Source: Butyrivibrio proteoclasticus
GTDB lineage: Bacteria; Bacillota; Clostridia; Lachnospirales; Lachnospiraceae
DNA length: 46,868 bases
NCBI RefSeq assembly: GCF_900115735.1
Contig: NZ_FOXO01000030.1
Location: forward strand, 1-46,868
Direction: 5' to 3'
The notes under the pieces are model-generated. The model was not told the origin of the DNA. It searched no databases and was given only the letters and a program-made list of their open reading frames with translations. Below, piece by piece: positions 24,913-33,440 of the stretch (position 1 is its first letter; each line of letters begins with the position of its first letter). The position numbers were made by a program, and so were the translations under genes.

Positions 24913-25128
24913 GGAACAATTTAAAGGCTTTTGCGAATATAAGGGGGTAAAAATGAGAAAGAAACTGGTTTTAGCACCGATTATGATGGCAGCTGTCTTG
25001 TCATTTACGGCATGTGCTTCGTCCGGAAGCACCGGAGGGAGTGGAGAAGGGGCAGACCGTGAGGTTCTTTTTCAGGTTTCATTGCTTCAGGGTTTAACCT
25101 TCGGTGATTATCATGGCAGTATTACTGC
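24718..25128 (+). repeat. Right direct repeat flanking the RiPP island (approx. 410 bp)
   Basis: Counterpart of 12545-12954. The intact decarboxylase continues beyond its right end, where the left copy is broken. The two copies are in the same orientation about 12.2 kb apart, so homologous recombination between them would excise the RiPP island and restore one peptidase-decarboxylase locus. Confidence 0.9.
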
Positions 25129-25774
25129 CGGAGAACTTAAACAGAACGGAGATACCGGGCTTGGTACTTTTGACGGACTTGATGGCGAAATGATAGTACT
25201 TGACGGTGTTGTTTATAAAGCAAAGAGTGATGGCTTAGTCGAAAAGGTAAGTGATGATGAGACAATCCCTTTTTCAAATGTGACTTTCTTTGACGAGGAT
25301 GAAAATGTAACGCTCGAAGGAATCACTGATATTGACGCATTAAAGGAGCTACTGAATGAAAAACTTGAAGGGAAACTCCCGAATGGGTTCTGCGTTATAC
25401 GAATCGATGGTAAATTTAAGGAGATGAATGTCCGCAGCGAATATAAGCAAAACGAACCTTATAAGCCACTTGCAAAGGTTCTTGAGACAGACCAGACATT
25501 TTTTGATTATTCCGATATAGAAGGAACTGTGGTGGGATTATACTGTCCGCCATATATGGATAAGTTAAATGCGGCAGGATGGCATCTGCACTTTATTTCA
25601 AAAGACAGGGAAAAAGGAGGCCATGTACTTGGCCTGAATATTGATAAGGCTGATCTTGCATTGGATTATACCCAGGGATTTGAAATGAAACTGCCTGATA
25701 ATGAGATGTTTGATGGCTTTGATCTGACTATAGACCAGTCAGAAGATATAAAAGAAGTCGAGACTGGTGAGTAA
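24953..25774 (+). CDS. budA: Alpha-acetolactate decarboxylase, lipoprotein form
   Basis: Converts alpha-acetolactate to acetoin. The 273-residue product has a lipoprotein signal (lipobox FTAC, Cys21), a Gly/Ser linker, then the ALDC domain from about residue 35. VSLLQGLTFGDYHGSITAGEL and LGTFDGLDGEMIVLDG are family-typical, and the zinc site is GWHLHF...GGHVLG with His211, His213 and His224. AAGGGGG precedes ATG by 6 bases. Most family members are cytoplasmic, though exported forms are known in Bacillus-group species; here the enzyme should sit on the outer membrane face. The catalytic motifs are complete, unlike the truncated copy at 12779. Confidence 0.9.
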   Translation: MRKKLVLAPIMMAAVLSFTACASSGSTGGSGEGADREVLFQVSLLQGLTFGDYHGSITAGELKQNGDTGLGTFDGLDGEMIVLDGVVYKAKSDGLVEKVSDDETIPFSNVTFFDEDENVTLEGITDIDALKELLNEKLEGKLPNGFCVIRIDGKFKEMNVRSEYKQNEPYKPLAKVLETDQTFFDYSDIEGTVVGLYCPPYMDKLNAAGWHLHFISKDREKGGHVLGLNIDKADLALDYTQGFEMKLPDNEMFDGFDLTIDQSEDIKEVETGE

Positions 25775-25869
25775 TGGGCGCAATATAAAGAAGATGCATA
25801 AAAAGTGTATATTAGTTGTAGACTTTTTATAATTGGTAGTCGTTTATCCCGGAATTTAAATGAATTATT

Positions 25870-25914
25870 AGCCATTTTCGAGGTGCAAAAATCCTGCGAA
25901 AATGGCTATTTTTC
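25870..25914 (+). terminator. Terminator of budA
   Basis: AGCCATTTTCG / CGAAAATGGCT perfect 11-bp stem followed by ATTTTTCTT. Confidence 0.85.
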
Positions 25915-26078
25915 TTGATTCTTATCATAAAACAATTCCAAATGAATTGTTTAAGATTAAGGGATGCCCGATTTTGGAGCTTACTGATATATCCGTAGCT
26001 AATGAAGATCTTATTTTCAAGGGAACCATCAACTATCGATGGATTTACTGTTTGAATTATAAAGTTTTAAGTATATAA
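25902..26078 (+). other. Doubtful 58-codon open frame in the budA-yitT gap
   Basis: An open frame starts at an ATG inside the terminator stem, has no ribosome site and runs into the next promoter. Part of it (DSYHKTIPNELFKIKGCP) looks protein-like, so it may be a fragment of a lost gene. I do not call it a functional gene. The rest of 25775-26128 holds the budA terminator, a small hairpin (25931-25951) and the yitT promoter. Confidence 0.2.
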
Positions 26079-26079
26079 T
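26052..26079 (+). promoter_or_regulatory. Promoter of the YitT gene
   Basis: TTGAAT, 16-base spacer, TATAAT; about 45 bases before the ATG. Confidence 0.5.
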
Positions 26080-26128
26080 TCTATATGCTGAAATTATAAA
26101 AAAGTTTAAAAAGATGGGAAATATCTAA

Positions 26129-26992
26129 ATGAAAAGGTTTGCACTTATAAAAGAAATATTTGTTTTGACAATGGCAACAATAATAATCGGAGCGGCTGTT
26201 TACTTTTTCCTTATGCCAAGCCATGCATCAGTAAGCAGCATTTCTGGATTATCAATCGTTCTTACAAATTTTGTTCCTTTGCCGGTTTCTGTGATAACAA
26301 TGATACTGAATGTATTTCTTTTGATAATAGGTTTTATTACCTGTGGACCTGAGTTTGGGTATAAGACAGTGTATACGTCTATTTTACTTCCTGTGGTAAT
26401 TGGCATATTTGAAAGGACATTTCCTGATTTTGTGTCTTTTACAGGTGATGCTACACTTGATGTTTTGTGTTACATATTCTTTGTAAGTATCGGAATCGCA
26501 ATTCTTTTTAACAGAAACGCTTCCTCAGGTGGATTGGATATTGTAGCAAAGATTCTCAACAAGTACTTGAGGATTGATTTAGGAAAGGCAATGTCAGCGG
26601 CAGGGCTTTGTGTGGCAGTATCTTCGATCCTTGTTTATGATTCAAAAACTTTGCTGCTTAGCATTTTGGGGACATATTTTAATGGTGTAATCCTGGATCA
26701 TTTTATTTTCGATCAAAAGCTAAAGAGAAGAGTATGTATTGTTTCACCTTTTGAGAAGGAAATTCGGGAATTTATACTGAACGAGCTACACAGCGGAGCA
26801 AGTATTTATAAGGCTATAGGCGCTTATCGCATGCAGGAGCACGACGAGATCATTACTATCGTGGATAAAAACGAATTCCAAAAGCTGATGGCTTTTATAG
26901 ATAAAGTGGATCCACAGGCTTTCGTTACAGTATATAAAGTAAGCGAAATGCAGTACAGATCCAAATCTATGCCTGAGAGGGTATTCGAGTGA
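26129..26992 (+). CDS. YitT family membrane protein
   Basis: 287-residue protein with five to six membrane segments (about residues 8-185, the DUF161 region with GLSIVL and ASSGGLDIVAKIL repeats) and a C-terminal soluble DUF2179 domain (about 195-280, HSGASIYKAIGAYRMQEHDEIITIVDKNE). The two-domain order is standard for the YitT family, whose transport substrate is not settled. A terminator lies upstream, and tcdA starts 23 bases after the stop, so cotranscription is likely. Confidence 0.9.
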   Translation: MKRFALIKEIFVLTMATIIIGAAVYFFLMPSHASVSSISGLSIVLTNFVPLPVSVITMILNVFLLIIGFITCGPEFGYKTVYTSILLPVVIGIFERTFPDFVSFTGDATLDVLCYIFFVSIGIAILFNRNASSGGLDIVAKILNKYLRIDLGKAMSAAGLCVAVSSILVYDSKTLLLSILGTYFNGVILDHFIFDQKLKRRVCIVSPFEKEIREFILNELHSGASIYKAIGAYRMQEHDEIITIVDKNEFQKLMAFIDKVDPQAFVTVYKVSEMQYRSKSMPERVFE

Positions 26993-27015
26993 TAGCTATA
27001 GAAAGGATGTAATTT

Positions 27016-27777
27016 ATGTCAGATAAGTTTTCAAGAACTGAATTATTATATGGCGCGGAAGCTATGGAAAAACTTGCTTCTGCCCGAGTTGCTGTTTTTG
27101 GAGTAGGTGGAGTTGGCGGTTATGTAGTTGAGGCTCTTGCCAGAAGCGGAGTAGGCGCGCTAGATCTCATTGATAATGATGAGGTTTGTGCTTCAAATCT
27201 CAACAGGCAGATAATCGCAACAACAAAGACCATTGGAAAATACAAGGTTGATGTGGCAGAGGAAAGAATTCACGATATTAACCCTGATTGCAAGGTTCGA
27301 ACATATAAGACATTTTTTTTACCGGAGACAAAGCACCAGTTTAATTTCAGCGATTATGATTATGTTGTGGATGCAATTGATACTGTTACCGGAAAGCTTA
27401 CGATCATAGAAATGGCAAAAGAGGCAAACATCCCGGTTATATCTTCAATGGGAGCAGGAAATAAGATAAATCCTTCGATGTTTGAAGTTGCTGATATATA
27501 TGAGACCTCCATATGCCCGCTTGCCAAGGTAATGCGACATGAGTGTAAAAAAAGAGGAATCAGAGATCTAAAGGTTGTTTATTCAAAGGAAAAGCCAATA
27601 CAGCCACAGGCAGATACGTCAAAAAGTGAAAATGATAACAACACCGTTTCTCAGGAAACAGCAGGAAGAGATTCCAAACGCAGGGCGATTCCGGGTTCAA
27701 CGGCATTTGTTCCTTCTGTAGTAGGACTCATCATCGCCGGTGAAATCATAAATGATATTACAGGAATAAAAAGATAA
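27016..27777 (+). CDS. tcdA: tRNA threonylcarbamoyladenosine dehydratase
   Basis: E1-like enzyme that uses ATP to cyclise the t6A37 modification of tRNAs to ct6A. The 253-residue protein has the Rossmann nucleotide loop VFGVGGVGGYVVEALARSG (about residues 27-45), the DNDEVCASNLNRQ adenylation motif, the VDAIDTVTGK segment and the conserved ETSICPLAKVMR region. Near the C-terminus a low-complexity polar insert (about 195-220) replaces the usual short linker. AAAGGA lies 9 bases before ATG. Confidence 0.9.
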   Translation: MSDKFSRTELLYGAEAMEKLASARVAVFGVGGVGGYVVEALARSGVGALDLIDNDEVCASNLNRQIIATTKTIGKYKVDVAEERIHDINPDCKVRTYKTFFLPETKHQFNFSDYDYVVDAIDTVTGKLTIIEMAKEANIPVISSMGAGNKINPSMFEVADIYETSICPLAKVMRHECKKRGIRDLKVVYSKEKPIQPQADTSKSENDNNTVSQETAGRDSKRRAIPGSTAFVPSVVGLIIAGEIINDITGIKR

Positions 27778-27807
27778 CCATAATTTATGGTTACAGGGGG
27801 ATATGTT

Positions 27808-29439
27808 ATGAAAAATAAAAAAGCAGTTGCTATTGTTATGCTTGCATCTATAGGCCTTACTGCGTGCACAAACGTAGGTAATACCTCGGACGAAAGCGGA
27901 AAAGCTGTTACTTCAGAATTTGTAGAAAGTGGTGAAGTATCTGAAGAGACAGCTGAAACAAGTGTAAATACAGGTTATCCAATCACACTTGTTAATCATG
28001 CTGTTACATCAAGTAATGAAGAAAGAGAATTATGTACCGGAAGCTATACAGAGATTGTTTTATCTGACGAGTATAAAGAAAAGTATCCCAAGCTTGCTGA
28101 ATATGTTGCAAGCTACAATGACAATATCAGCTATGAAATACCTGAGAGGATTGCTGAATATGCTTCCTGGGTTTTAGAAGATACTTTTTACGAAGATGCT
28201 GTTTACTATGATGATAATAATGTGAGTGTAGCAAGGATTGATGATCGTCTTTTTTCAATGGAAGAGCAATATGAAAGCTTTTCAGGAGGTGCGCATCCCA
28301 ATCATGGCAGTGCCTCTATCAATATTGATCCTATAACGGGCCAGATGTTAAGGCTCGATCAGGTTCTAAATGACAGTTCTATACTTTCAGAGGCAATCAG
28401 AACAGAACTGGAAAGGGCTTATCCGGGAATCATGGAAGAAGTGGATAGCTTTTATTATCAGGGGGAGGACGAAGACCCTGATCAGTTTGTACAGAAACTA
28501 AAAGATGATACCTATACCTGGATCATAAATGCGGAGGGGCTTAGGATTCACTTTTCACCATATGAGATAGCTTCTTATGCTACCGGTGATCTTGATATTG
28601 TTCTATCTGTAAAAGATTATCCGAACCTCATACAGCCTGCTTTCCAGATGAGTGAAGCACAGGATATGACAAAGATTGTGACAAGGACTGAGGCAGAACC
28701 TATCAAGGTTGAACCAAAGGAAAGTGAACCAATTCCTGATAGCGTTAAAATAGCAAACCCTACATGGAAGAGCTACAAGGCTGAAGGCGTGGTTGCGGGT
28801 ACTGAACATATCACTCTTACTAAGACAAAAGAGGAAAAAACAGATTTCCTTGATACAGAAGTGTGGGCAGAAAAGCACGGATTTATGCAGGAAGGACTTA
28901 CTCATGAGGATGAGAATTATTTTTACTCAGGGGTAAATGAAGTATCTTATGGTAATACATTCCAGGGGCTTCAGATTTATGATACCAGTATGGAAAAGAT
29001 GTATTACAATTTTGACCTTTCAGAACTGTGTGATGGCCCGGATTATGAGGAAGAGAGAGTATCAGCCCAGAATCAGTTCATCAGATATGCTACTGTAGTT
29101 GATAACATTCTTTATGCTGAGCTTGGACACTGGGGATATGCATCTGAAGAGCCATGGTCAAGCTATATTGTAGCTATTGATGTTAACACAAACGAGCTTT
29201 TATTCAGAAGTGAGCCGCTTGTTGCCAATGCAGGGAACTTTAAAGTGGTTGGAGATACAATAATCTGTGGCTACGGTTTTACAGCTGAGCCTGACTATAT
29301 TTATCTTTTAGACAGATTTACGGGAGAAAAATACGATTCGATACCTGTCAATTCTGCAGCTGATCAGTTCCAGATCGTTGATGACACGCTCTATGTTGCT
29401 ACATACAACACTGCATATGAATTCAGTATTGCGCAATAA
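27808..29439 (+). CDS. DUF3298 lipoprotein with possible C-terminal beta-propeller repeats
   Basis: 543-residue secreted lipoprotein: lipobox LTAC (Cys20), a Ser/Glu-rich linker to about residue 55, then a DUF4163/DUF3298 module recognised by YESFSGGAHPNHGSASINID and QMLRLDQVL, as in RsiV-type proteins. The C-terminal 200 residues have repeated strands with YNFDLSE, IVAIDVNTNEL and YLLDRFTGEKYD that look like WD/PQQ-like propeller blades. The start at 27808 is chosen for AGGGGG 7 bases upstream. No sigma factor is adjacent, so an anti-sigma role is not supported. It may bind cell-wall ligands. Confidence 0.75.
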   Translation: MKNKKAVAIVMLASIGLTACTNVGNTSDESGKAVTSEFVESGEVSEETAETSVNTGYPITLVNHAVTSSNEERELCTGSYTEIVLSDEYKEKYPKLAEYVASYNDNISYEIPERIAEYASWVLEDTFYEDAVYYDDNNVSVARIDDRLFSMEEQYESFSGGAHPNHGSASINIDPITGQMLRLDQVLNDSSILSEAIRTELERAYPGIMEEVDSFYYQGEDEDPDQFVQKLKDDTYTWIINAEGLRIHFSPYEIASYATGDLDIVLSVKDYPNLIQPAFQMSEAQDMTKIVTRTEAEPIKVEPKESEPIPDSVKIANPTWKSYKAEGVVAGTEHITLTKTKEEKTDFLDTEVWAEKHGFMQEGLTHEDENYFYSGVNEVSYGNTFQGLQIYDTSMEKMYYNFDLSELCDGPDYEEERVSAQNQFIRYATVVDNILYAELGHWGYASEEPWSSYIVAIDVNTNELLFRSEPLVANAGNFKVVGDTIICGYGFTAEPDYIYLLDRFTGEKYDSIPVNSAADQFQIVDDTLYVATYNTAYEFSIAQ

Positions 29440-29480
29440 AAATGTTTAAAATTGCAGTATTACGCACAATAGAAACGAAG

Positions 29481-29518
29481 GGCGTATAGACCATATGGTT
29501 TATACGTCTTTTTCTTTT
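29481..29518 (+). terminator. Terminator after the DUF3298 gene
   Basis: GGCGTATAGACC / GGTTTATACGTC stem with two G-U pairs and a four-base loop, followed by a T-rich tract. Confidence 0.75.
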
Positions 29519-29668
29519 GTCTAAAATGTAAAAAAAGATCTTGTCTTTGTTACATGATGATATTAATTGCACCTTATACATCAGAAAATGCAACTTATGC
29601 AAATCTTAAGATATGAGAAGTGTGTTTTTGATAAAGTAAAAATATCTTAAGGAAGGGAGTAAAAACAA

Positions 29669-30631
29669 ATGAAAAGAAATATAATTGGCAGGGTGGTTAA
29701 AATCATATTAGGAGTAGTTGCTGTACTGATAGTCACAGGAACTGTTGGAATGGCCAAGCTGGTTACTGATGGCGTGTTTTATCAGAATAAAAACAATGAT
29801 ACTCAGGGCAACTCGGTTAAGCAGCTGGCAAAGTACGGATTTGACCTTGACGGCTTTATCGCCGGCACTCAAGGCAAAGAGATTTCTGTTACGGCAGAGG
29901 ATGGCAATGTTGTTCCCGGAACCTTTTTTGATATGTACAGCGATAAGTGTGTAGTACTTGTGCACGGAGCAGGTGGCGACAGAGTAAGCACATATCCTCT
30001 TGCACAGCAGTATATCGAAAGAGGTTATAACGTAGTTGCTTTTGATGACAGAGGTCATGGATTAAATCCGGATGATAAAGTAACCTTTGGGATTCATGAG
30101 CTCCGTGATATAAAGGCGCTTGTAAGATATGCCAGAGAAGAACTTGGAAGTTCAGAGGTTATTGTTCATGGACAGTCAATGGGGGCACAGGCCACAGCAA
30201 TTTATGCATCAAACGTAACACCTGGAACAGTAGAAGCAGCGGATGCAGTTATCTGTGACAGTCCTGTTCCGGGAATGGAATACATGATCAGAAGTGTGAT
30301 TGCAGATGATGATCCGGAGGAAATGGAGTCATTTGTAACATCCTATCTTACAGAAGCAGGTAAGCTATATTCAAAGATTTTTTATCGCATCAACTGGAAT
30401 GATGGTGATACAATCAAGGTTGTAGAAAATGATCAGCTGCCTACACTCATTTTTGTTTCACAAAAGGATACAGTCTGCCTTCCTGAAAAGGTTGAGGAAG
30501 TATATGAAAATGTTGGCAGTTCAGAAAAGAGCATTGCTTATGTAAACAGTGCACATATCGAAGGAGTTATTGATGATCCGGATGGATACATGGAATATGT
30601 TGAAACTTTCCTTGCCGGTGCCGGATTGTAA
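29669..30631 (+). CDS. Membrane-anchored alpha/beta hydrolase
   Basis: 320-residue serine hydrolase. An N-terminal signal anchor (about 8-30) is followed by the hydrolase fold: VVLVHGAGGDR (oxyanion region), AFDDRGHGLN, nucleophile elbow HGQSMGA (Ser near residue 173), and a C-terminal NSAHIEG His. It resembles the YqiK/YfhR (peptidase S9-like, BAAT-type) extracellular hydrolases common in Firmicutes. AAGGGAG lies 11 bases upstream of ATG. The substrate is unknown. A LytTR regulator follows within 10 bases, so the genes may be cotranscribed. Confidence 0.8.
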   Translation: MKRNIIGRVVKIILGVVAVLIVTGTVGMAKLVTDGVFYQNKNNDTQGNSVKQLAKYGFDLDGFIAGTQGKEISVTAEDGNVVPGTFFDMYSDKCVVLVHGAGGDRVSTYPLAQQYIERGYNVVAFDDRGHGLNPDDKVTFGIHELRDIKALVRYAREELGSSEVIVHGQSMGAQATAIYASNVTPGTVEAADAVICDSPVPGMEYMIRSVIADDDPEEMESFVTSYLTEAGKLYSKIFYRINWNDGDTIKVVENDQLPTLIFVSQKDTVCLPEKVEEVYENVGSSEKSIAYVNSAHIEGVIDDPDGYMEYVETFLAGAGL

Positions 30632-30640
30632 AAAGTGAGT

Positions 30641-31111
30641 ATGAAGTTAAACCTGTTCGAAGACAAGAATAATAAAAATGAGCATGTGGATCTGTATTTC
30701 TCAAATATGAGACCACAGATAAAACAGATAATAGATATTGTGCAGTCCGAGAGAATATCTCTTTCGGGAAGACCTGCGGATGATGATCTTGACGATGGGG
30801 AAGAGATACTGATCGACCCCAAAGAGGTATATTATCTGGATTATGTGGACAGAAAACTTTTTATGTACACCGGGACCGGGGTCTATCGTATTATGAAAAC
30901 ACTGGCAGAGTGTGAGGAGCTCCTTTGGAACTATGGGTTTGTGAGAGTTTCCAAGTCTAATCTCATAAACATTTTCAGAATAAAACAGTTAAAGCCAGAT
31001 CTTAATATGAAGGTTTATGCTTATTTTGATAATGGTGAGAGAATCTGTGTCAACAGAAGTTACAAGAAGGAATTTGATCAGTATCTTCAGAAAATGCGGA
31101 GAATGGTATAG
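30641..31111 (+). CDS. LytTR-family transcriptional regulator
   Basis: About 156 residues. The N-terminal 55 residues are unassigned; the LytTR DNA-binding domain occupies about 57-155 (EILIDPKEVYYLDYVDRKLF, FVRVSKSNLINIFRIKQL, CVNRSYKKEFDQYL). It lacks a receiver domain, which fits the LytTR-DUF3021 pairs in which the membrane protein controls the regulator. ATG at 30641 is preferred over GTG at 30635; neither has a convincing ribosome site, suggesting coupling to the hydrolase. The stop overlaps the next start by one base. Confidence 0.85.
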   Translation: MKLNLFEDKNNKNEHVDLYFSNMRPQIKQIIDIVQSERISLSGRPADDDLDDGEEILIDPKEVYYLDYVDRKLFMYTGTGVYRIMKTLAECEELLWNYGFVRVSKSNLINIFRIKQLKPDLNMKVYAYFDNGERICVNRSYKKEFDQYLQKMRRMV

Positions 31112-31527
31112 TGAAAGAATATTTTAAGAATTTAGCCTTAATGATTTTTATGTCATACACAGTGGTTTCTGTTTCTTCTGCTGTCATCAACATTATTTTT
31201 GGCGGTCAGACAAATAATATGAATGAGCTGATGATGCTTGCTATCTGTATCATAGCCTCTGTTGTTTTATCCCTTCATAGGCTCTTTGACAGTATAAGCC
31301 CACTGGCCATGATGGTCATCCAATATCTGTTAGCGTGTGTACTGATAGCAGTAATGCTTTTAATCGTGAGTCACTTTGACACTATAACTATACAAGGATG
31401 GCTGGACCTATACCGCTCATTTACGATTCCATATGTGATTCTTGCAGGGGTATATTACTACAGTGTGTTTGCTGATACAAAGAAAAAGGACAGCATAATT
31501 AAGGACCTACAGAAACGGGCTGGATGA
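31111..31527 (+). CDS. DUF3021 membrane protein
   Basis: 138-residue protein with four hydrophobic helices (about 8-28, 40-57, 68-88, 103-120) and a charged C-terminal tail. It matches the DUF3021 family, almost always encoded with a LytTR regulator, and here the GTG start overlaps the regulator stop. The known theme for such pairs is that the membrane protein restrains the regulator and the pair controls its own expression; the signal is not known. Confidence 0.85.
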   Translation: MKEYFKNLALMIFMSYTVVSVSSAVINIIFGGQTNNMNELMMLAICIIASVVLSLHRLFDSISPLAMMVIQYLLACVLIAVMLLIVSHFDTITIQGWLDLYRSFTIPYVILAGVYYYSVFADTKKKDSIIKDLQKRAG

Positions 31528-31682
31528 TTGCCAGGGCGATAGTAGTTATGGAATTATATTAAGTTATATGCGTCAGGGGCTTTCTTTTTGAAGCGTTATG
31601 TATCCGTCGACAGGCAAGGAGTTATAGCAGATAAACGAAAATGATGGTATAAATGAATAGGACAATAAGATGGGAGACATAT

Positions 31683-32465
31683 ATGAGCACATCTGAGCGA
31701 GTTTTATTTATACTTGAATCCAATAAAGATAACTATACATCCGGAGAAGAGATGGCAAAGCAGTGCAGCGTTTCCAGGAATGCAGTGTGGAAAGCCATAA
31801 AGGATCTTCGAGAGAAGGGATACAATATTGAGGCGGTCAGCAACAAAGGCTATAGACTGGCAGATAATAATGACATTATATCTGTCGAGGGGATAAAGGC
31901 TGAATTACCGGATGATTTTAATAAAGCTGACATATTTGTATATAACAGTCTTAAATCAACCAGTGATAAGGCAAAAGAGCTTGCTATGGCAGGAGCACCG
32001 CACGGCACAGTCATAGTAGCTGCGACACAGACCGGCGGAAGGGGCAGAAAGGACCATTCATTCTTTTCTCCAGAGGGCGGACTGTACATGAGCATTGTTT
32101 TAAGACCTGAGCTTTTGTTTAGTACAGACAGTAAAGAAGTTACTTCTTTTACCGGTAGGGCTGTAATAGACGCCATTAGGGAACTTTCGGGTATAGAAGC
32201 CTATATCGGAGGAATCAATGACCTTTATGTTGAAGGCAAAAAAATCTGTGGTATTTTGCTTGAGTCCGGCAGTGAATTTGACAGTAATACCCTTCAGTGG
32301 ATAGTTGCCGGAATAGGAATCAACTTTGATTCTGATATAAGCGGATTCCCCGAGGATGTAAAAGAGCGAGCGTCTAGTTTGTTTGAGGCCGGGAAGGCAA
32401 CAATTACAAAAAATGCCCTTATAGCGCGAATAATTGAGAAAATTTTAGATTGTCAACCTAGATAA
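31683..32465 (+). CDS. birA: Biotin ligase / biotin operon repressor BirA
   Basis: 260-residue bifunctional protein: an N-terminal winged helix (about 1-60, YTSGEEMAKQCSVSRNAVWKAIKDL) and a biotin-protein ligase domain with TSDKAKELA, the biotinyl-AMP loop GGRGRKDHSFFSPEGGLYMS and VAGIGINF. It activates biotin and transfers it to carboxylase carrier lysines, and represses biotin genes when biotin is plentiful. Unusual point: the KWPND-type catalytic block is GGINDLYVEGKKICGILLE, so the normally conserved Lys-Trp is missing. ATG at 31683 follows GGGAGA. A BirA operator overlaps the 3' end, upstream of bioY. Confidence 0.88.
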   Translation: MSTSERVLFILESNKDNYTSGEEMAKQCSVSRNAVWKAIKDLREKGYNIEAVSNKGYRLADNNDIISVEGIKAELPDDFNKADIFVYNSLKSTSDKAKELAMAGAPHGTVIVAATQTGGRGRKDHSFFSPEGGLYMSIVLRPELLFSTDSKEVTSFTGRAVIDAIRELSGIEAYIGGINDLYVEGKKICGILLESGSEFDSNTLQWIVAGIGINFDSDISGFPEDVKERASSLFEAGKATITKNALIARIIEKILDCQPR

Positions 32466-32482
32466 TATAATTGGTTGACAAT
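32449..32482. promoter_or_regulatory. BirA operator upstream of bioY
   Basis: ATTGTCAACC-N14-GGTTGACAAT, a perfect inverted repeat matching the Firmicutes BirA site (TTGTWAACC-N14/15-GGTTWACAA). It overlaps the birA stop codon and lies 84 bases before the bioY start, so BirA should repress bioY here. Confidence 0.88.
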
Positions 32483-32565
32483 CTATTTTTGATGTGGTAC
32501 CTTCATATAAGCGTTTTGAATCGTGTATTCGCGAATTTAGATTATAGTTGGAGGGCTAATACATC

Positions 32566-33129
32566 ATGAGTAATGCAGAAGTAGTTAAAACACGAGAGAA
32601 TTCAAAAGTATTGGATATGGTATACATAGCAATCAGCGCAGCACTGATAGCTATATGCTCCTGGATAAGCATTCCTACAGCAGTTCCATTTACACTTCAG
32701 ACATTTGCTGTATTTTTTGTGCTTCTTTTACTTGGAGGCGAGAGGGGAACAATAGCGACTCTTGTATATGTGCTGCTTGGAGCTGTTGGAGTACCTGTAT
32801 TTGCTGGCTTTAGCGGAGGAATCGGAATTCTTCTGGGAAGTACAGGCGGATACATCATTGGATTTTTATTTGTAGGTCTTATTTACATTCTATTTGAAAA
32901 ATTTTTTAAGAAGAATATTGTTATGAAGATTGTAGCACTTGTTCTTGGGCTTGCAGTATGCTATGCATTTGGAACAGCATGGTTCATGCATGTGTATATT
33001 AAGAGCAGCGGCGAAGTTGGACTTCTTACAGTACTTGGCTGGTGCGTATTCCCATTCATTATTCCTGATCTTATCAAGATGGCACTTGCTGTAGTTGTAG
33101 CAAAGAGAATTGAGCCTGTGATAAAATAA
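32566..33129 (+). CDS. bioY: Biotin ECF transporter S component BioY
   Basis: 187-residue integral membrane protein with six helices that binds biotin and docks to a shared ECF energy module. Family marks are the ISIPTAVPFTLQTFAVFF segment near the start and GGTGGYIIGFLFVG-type (STGGYIIGF) glycine motif in the middle. GGAGGG lies 10 bases before ATG. No EcfA/EcfT genes are nearby, so it uses a module encoded elsewhere or works alone. The adjacent BirA operator confirms the biotin assignment. Confidence 0.92.
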   Translation: MSNAEVVKTRENSKVLDMVYIAISAALIAICSWISIPTAVPFTLQTFAVFFVLLLLGGERGTIATLVYVLLGAVGVPVFAGFSGGIGILLGSTGGYIIGFLFVGLIYILFEKFFKKNIVMKIVALVLGLAVCYAFGTAWFMHVYIKSSGEVGLLTVLGWCVFPFIIPDLIKMALAVVVAKRIEPVIK

Positions 33130-33151
33130 AAAAATAAATTGATGATTATTT

Positions 33152-33205
33152 AAGAAAGTGTTGAGGCAAAATATGCTGCAACACTTTCTTTTTTCTTTTT
33201 CATTC
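33152..33205 (+). terminator. Terminator of bioY
   Basis: AAGAAAGTGTTG / CAACACTTTCTT perfect 12-bp stem followed by TTTTCTTTTTC. Confidence 0.85.
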
Positions 33206-33240
33206 GTATAAAATAGCATGACATCTTGAACTAAATTCCA

Positions 33241-33362
33241 GAAATCCGCATATACTGCGGATTTCGTGAGAATATGAGTGAAGAGTCAACCAAGCCTCAT
33301 CGACGAAGTCGATTTTAATTGGCTTGGTTGATGCATTCTTGAATTGTTGATTCAAGAATGCA
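33241..33362. repeat. Array of three hairpins between bioY and the HAD gene
   Basis: Three perfect hairpins in 122 bases: GAAATCCGCA/TGCGGATTTC (33241-33265), TCAACCAAGCC/GGCTTGGTTGA (33286-33331) enclosing ATCGAC-GAA-GTCGAT, and TGCATTCTTGAAT/ATTCAAGAATGCA (33332-33362). None ends in a T-run. It could be a structured RNA or a small palindromic repeat element. No gene is visible in 33130-33440. Confidence 0.6.
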
Positions 33363-33378
33363 TAGCTTGTAATTATCA

Positions 33379-33407
33379 TTTCCACGTTTTGAAATGATTG
33401 CTATAAT
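33379..33407 (+). promoter_or_regulatory. Promoter of the HAD lipoprotein gene
   Basis: TTTCCA, 17-base spacer, TATAAT, followed by the small palindrome TTATCA-N5-TGATAA at 33412-33428 that could be an operator. Confidence 0.4.
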
Positions 33408-33440
33408 GTTATTATCACTTCATGATAAAGGAGAATAATT

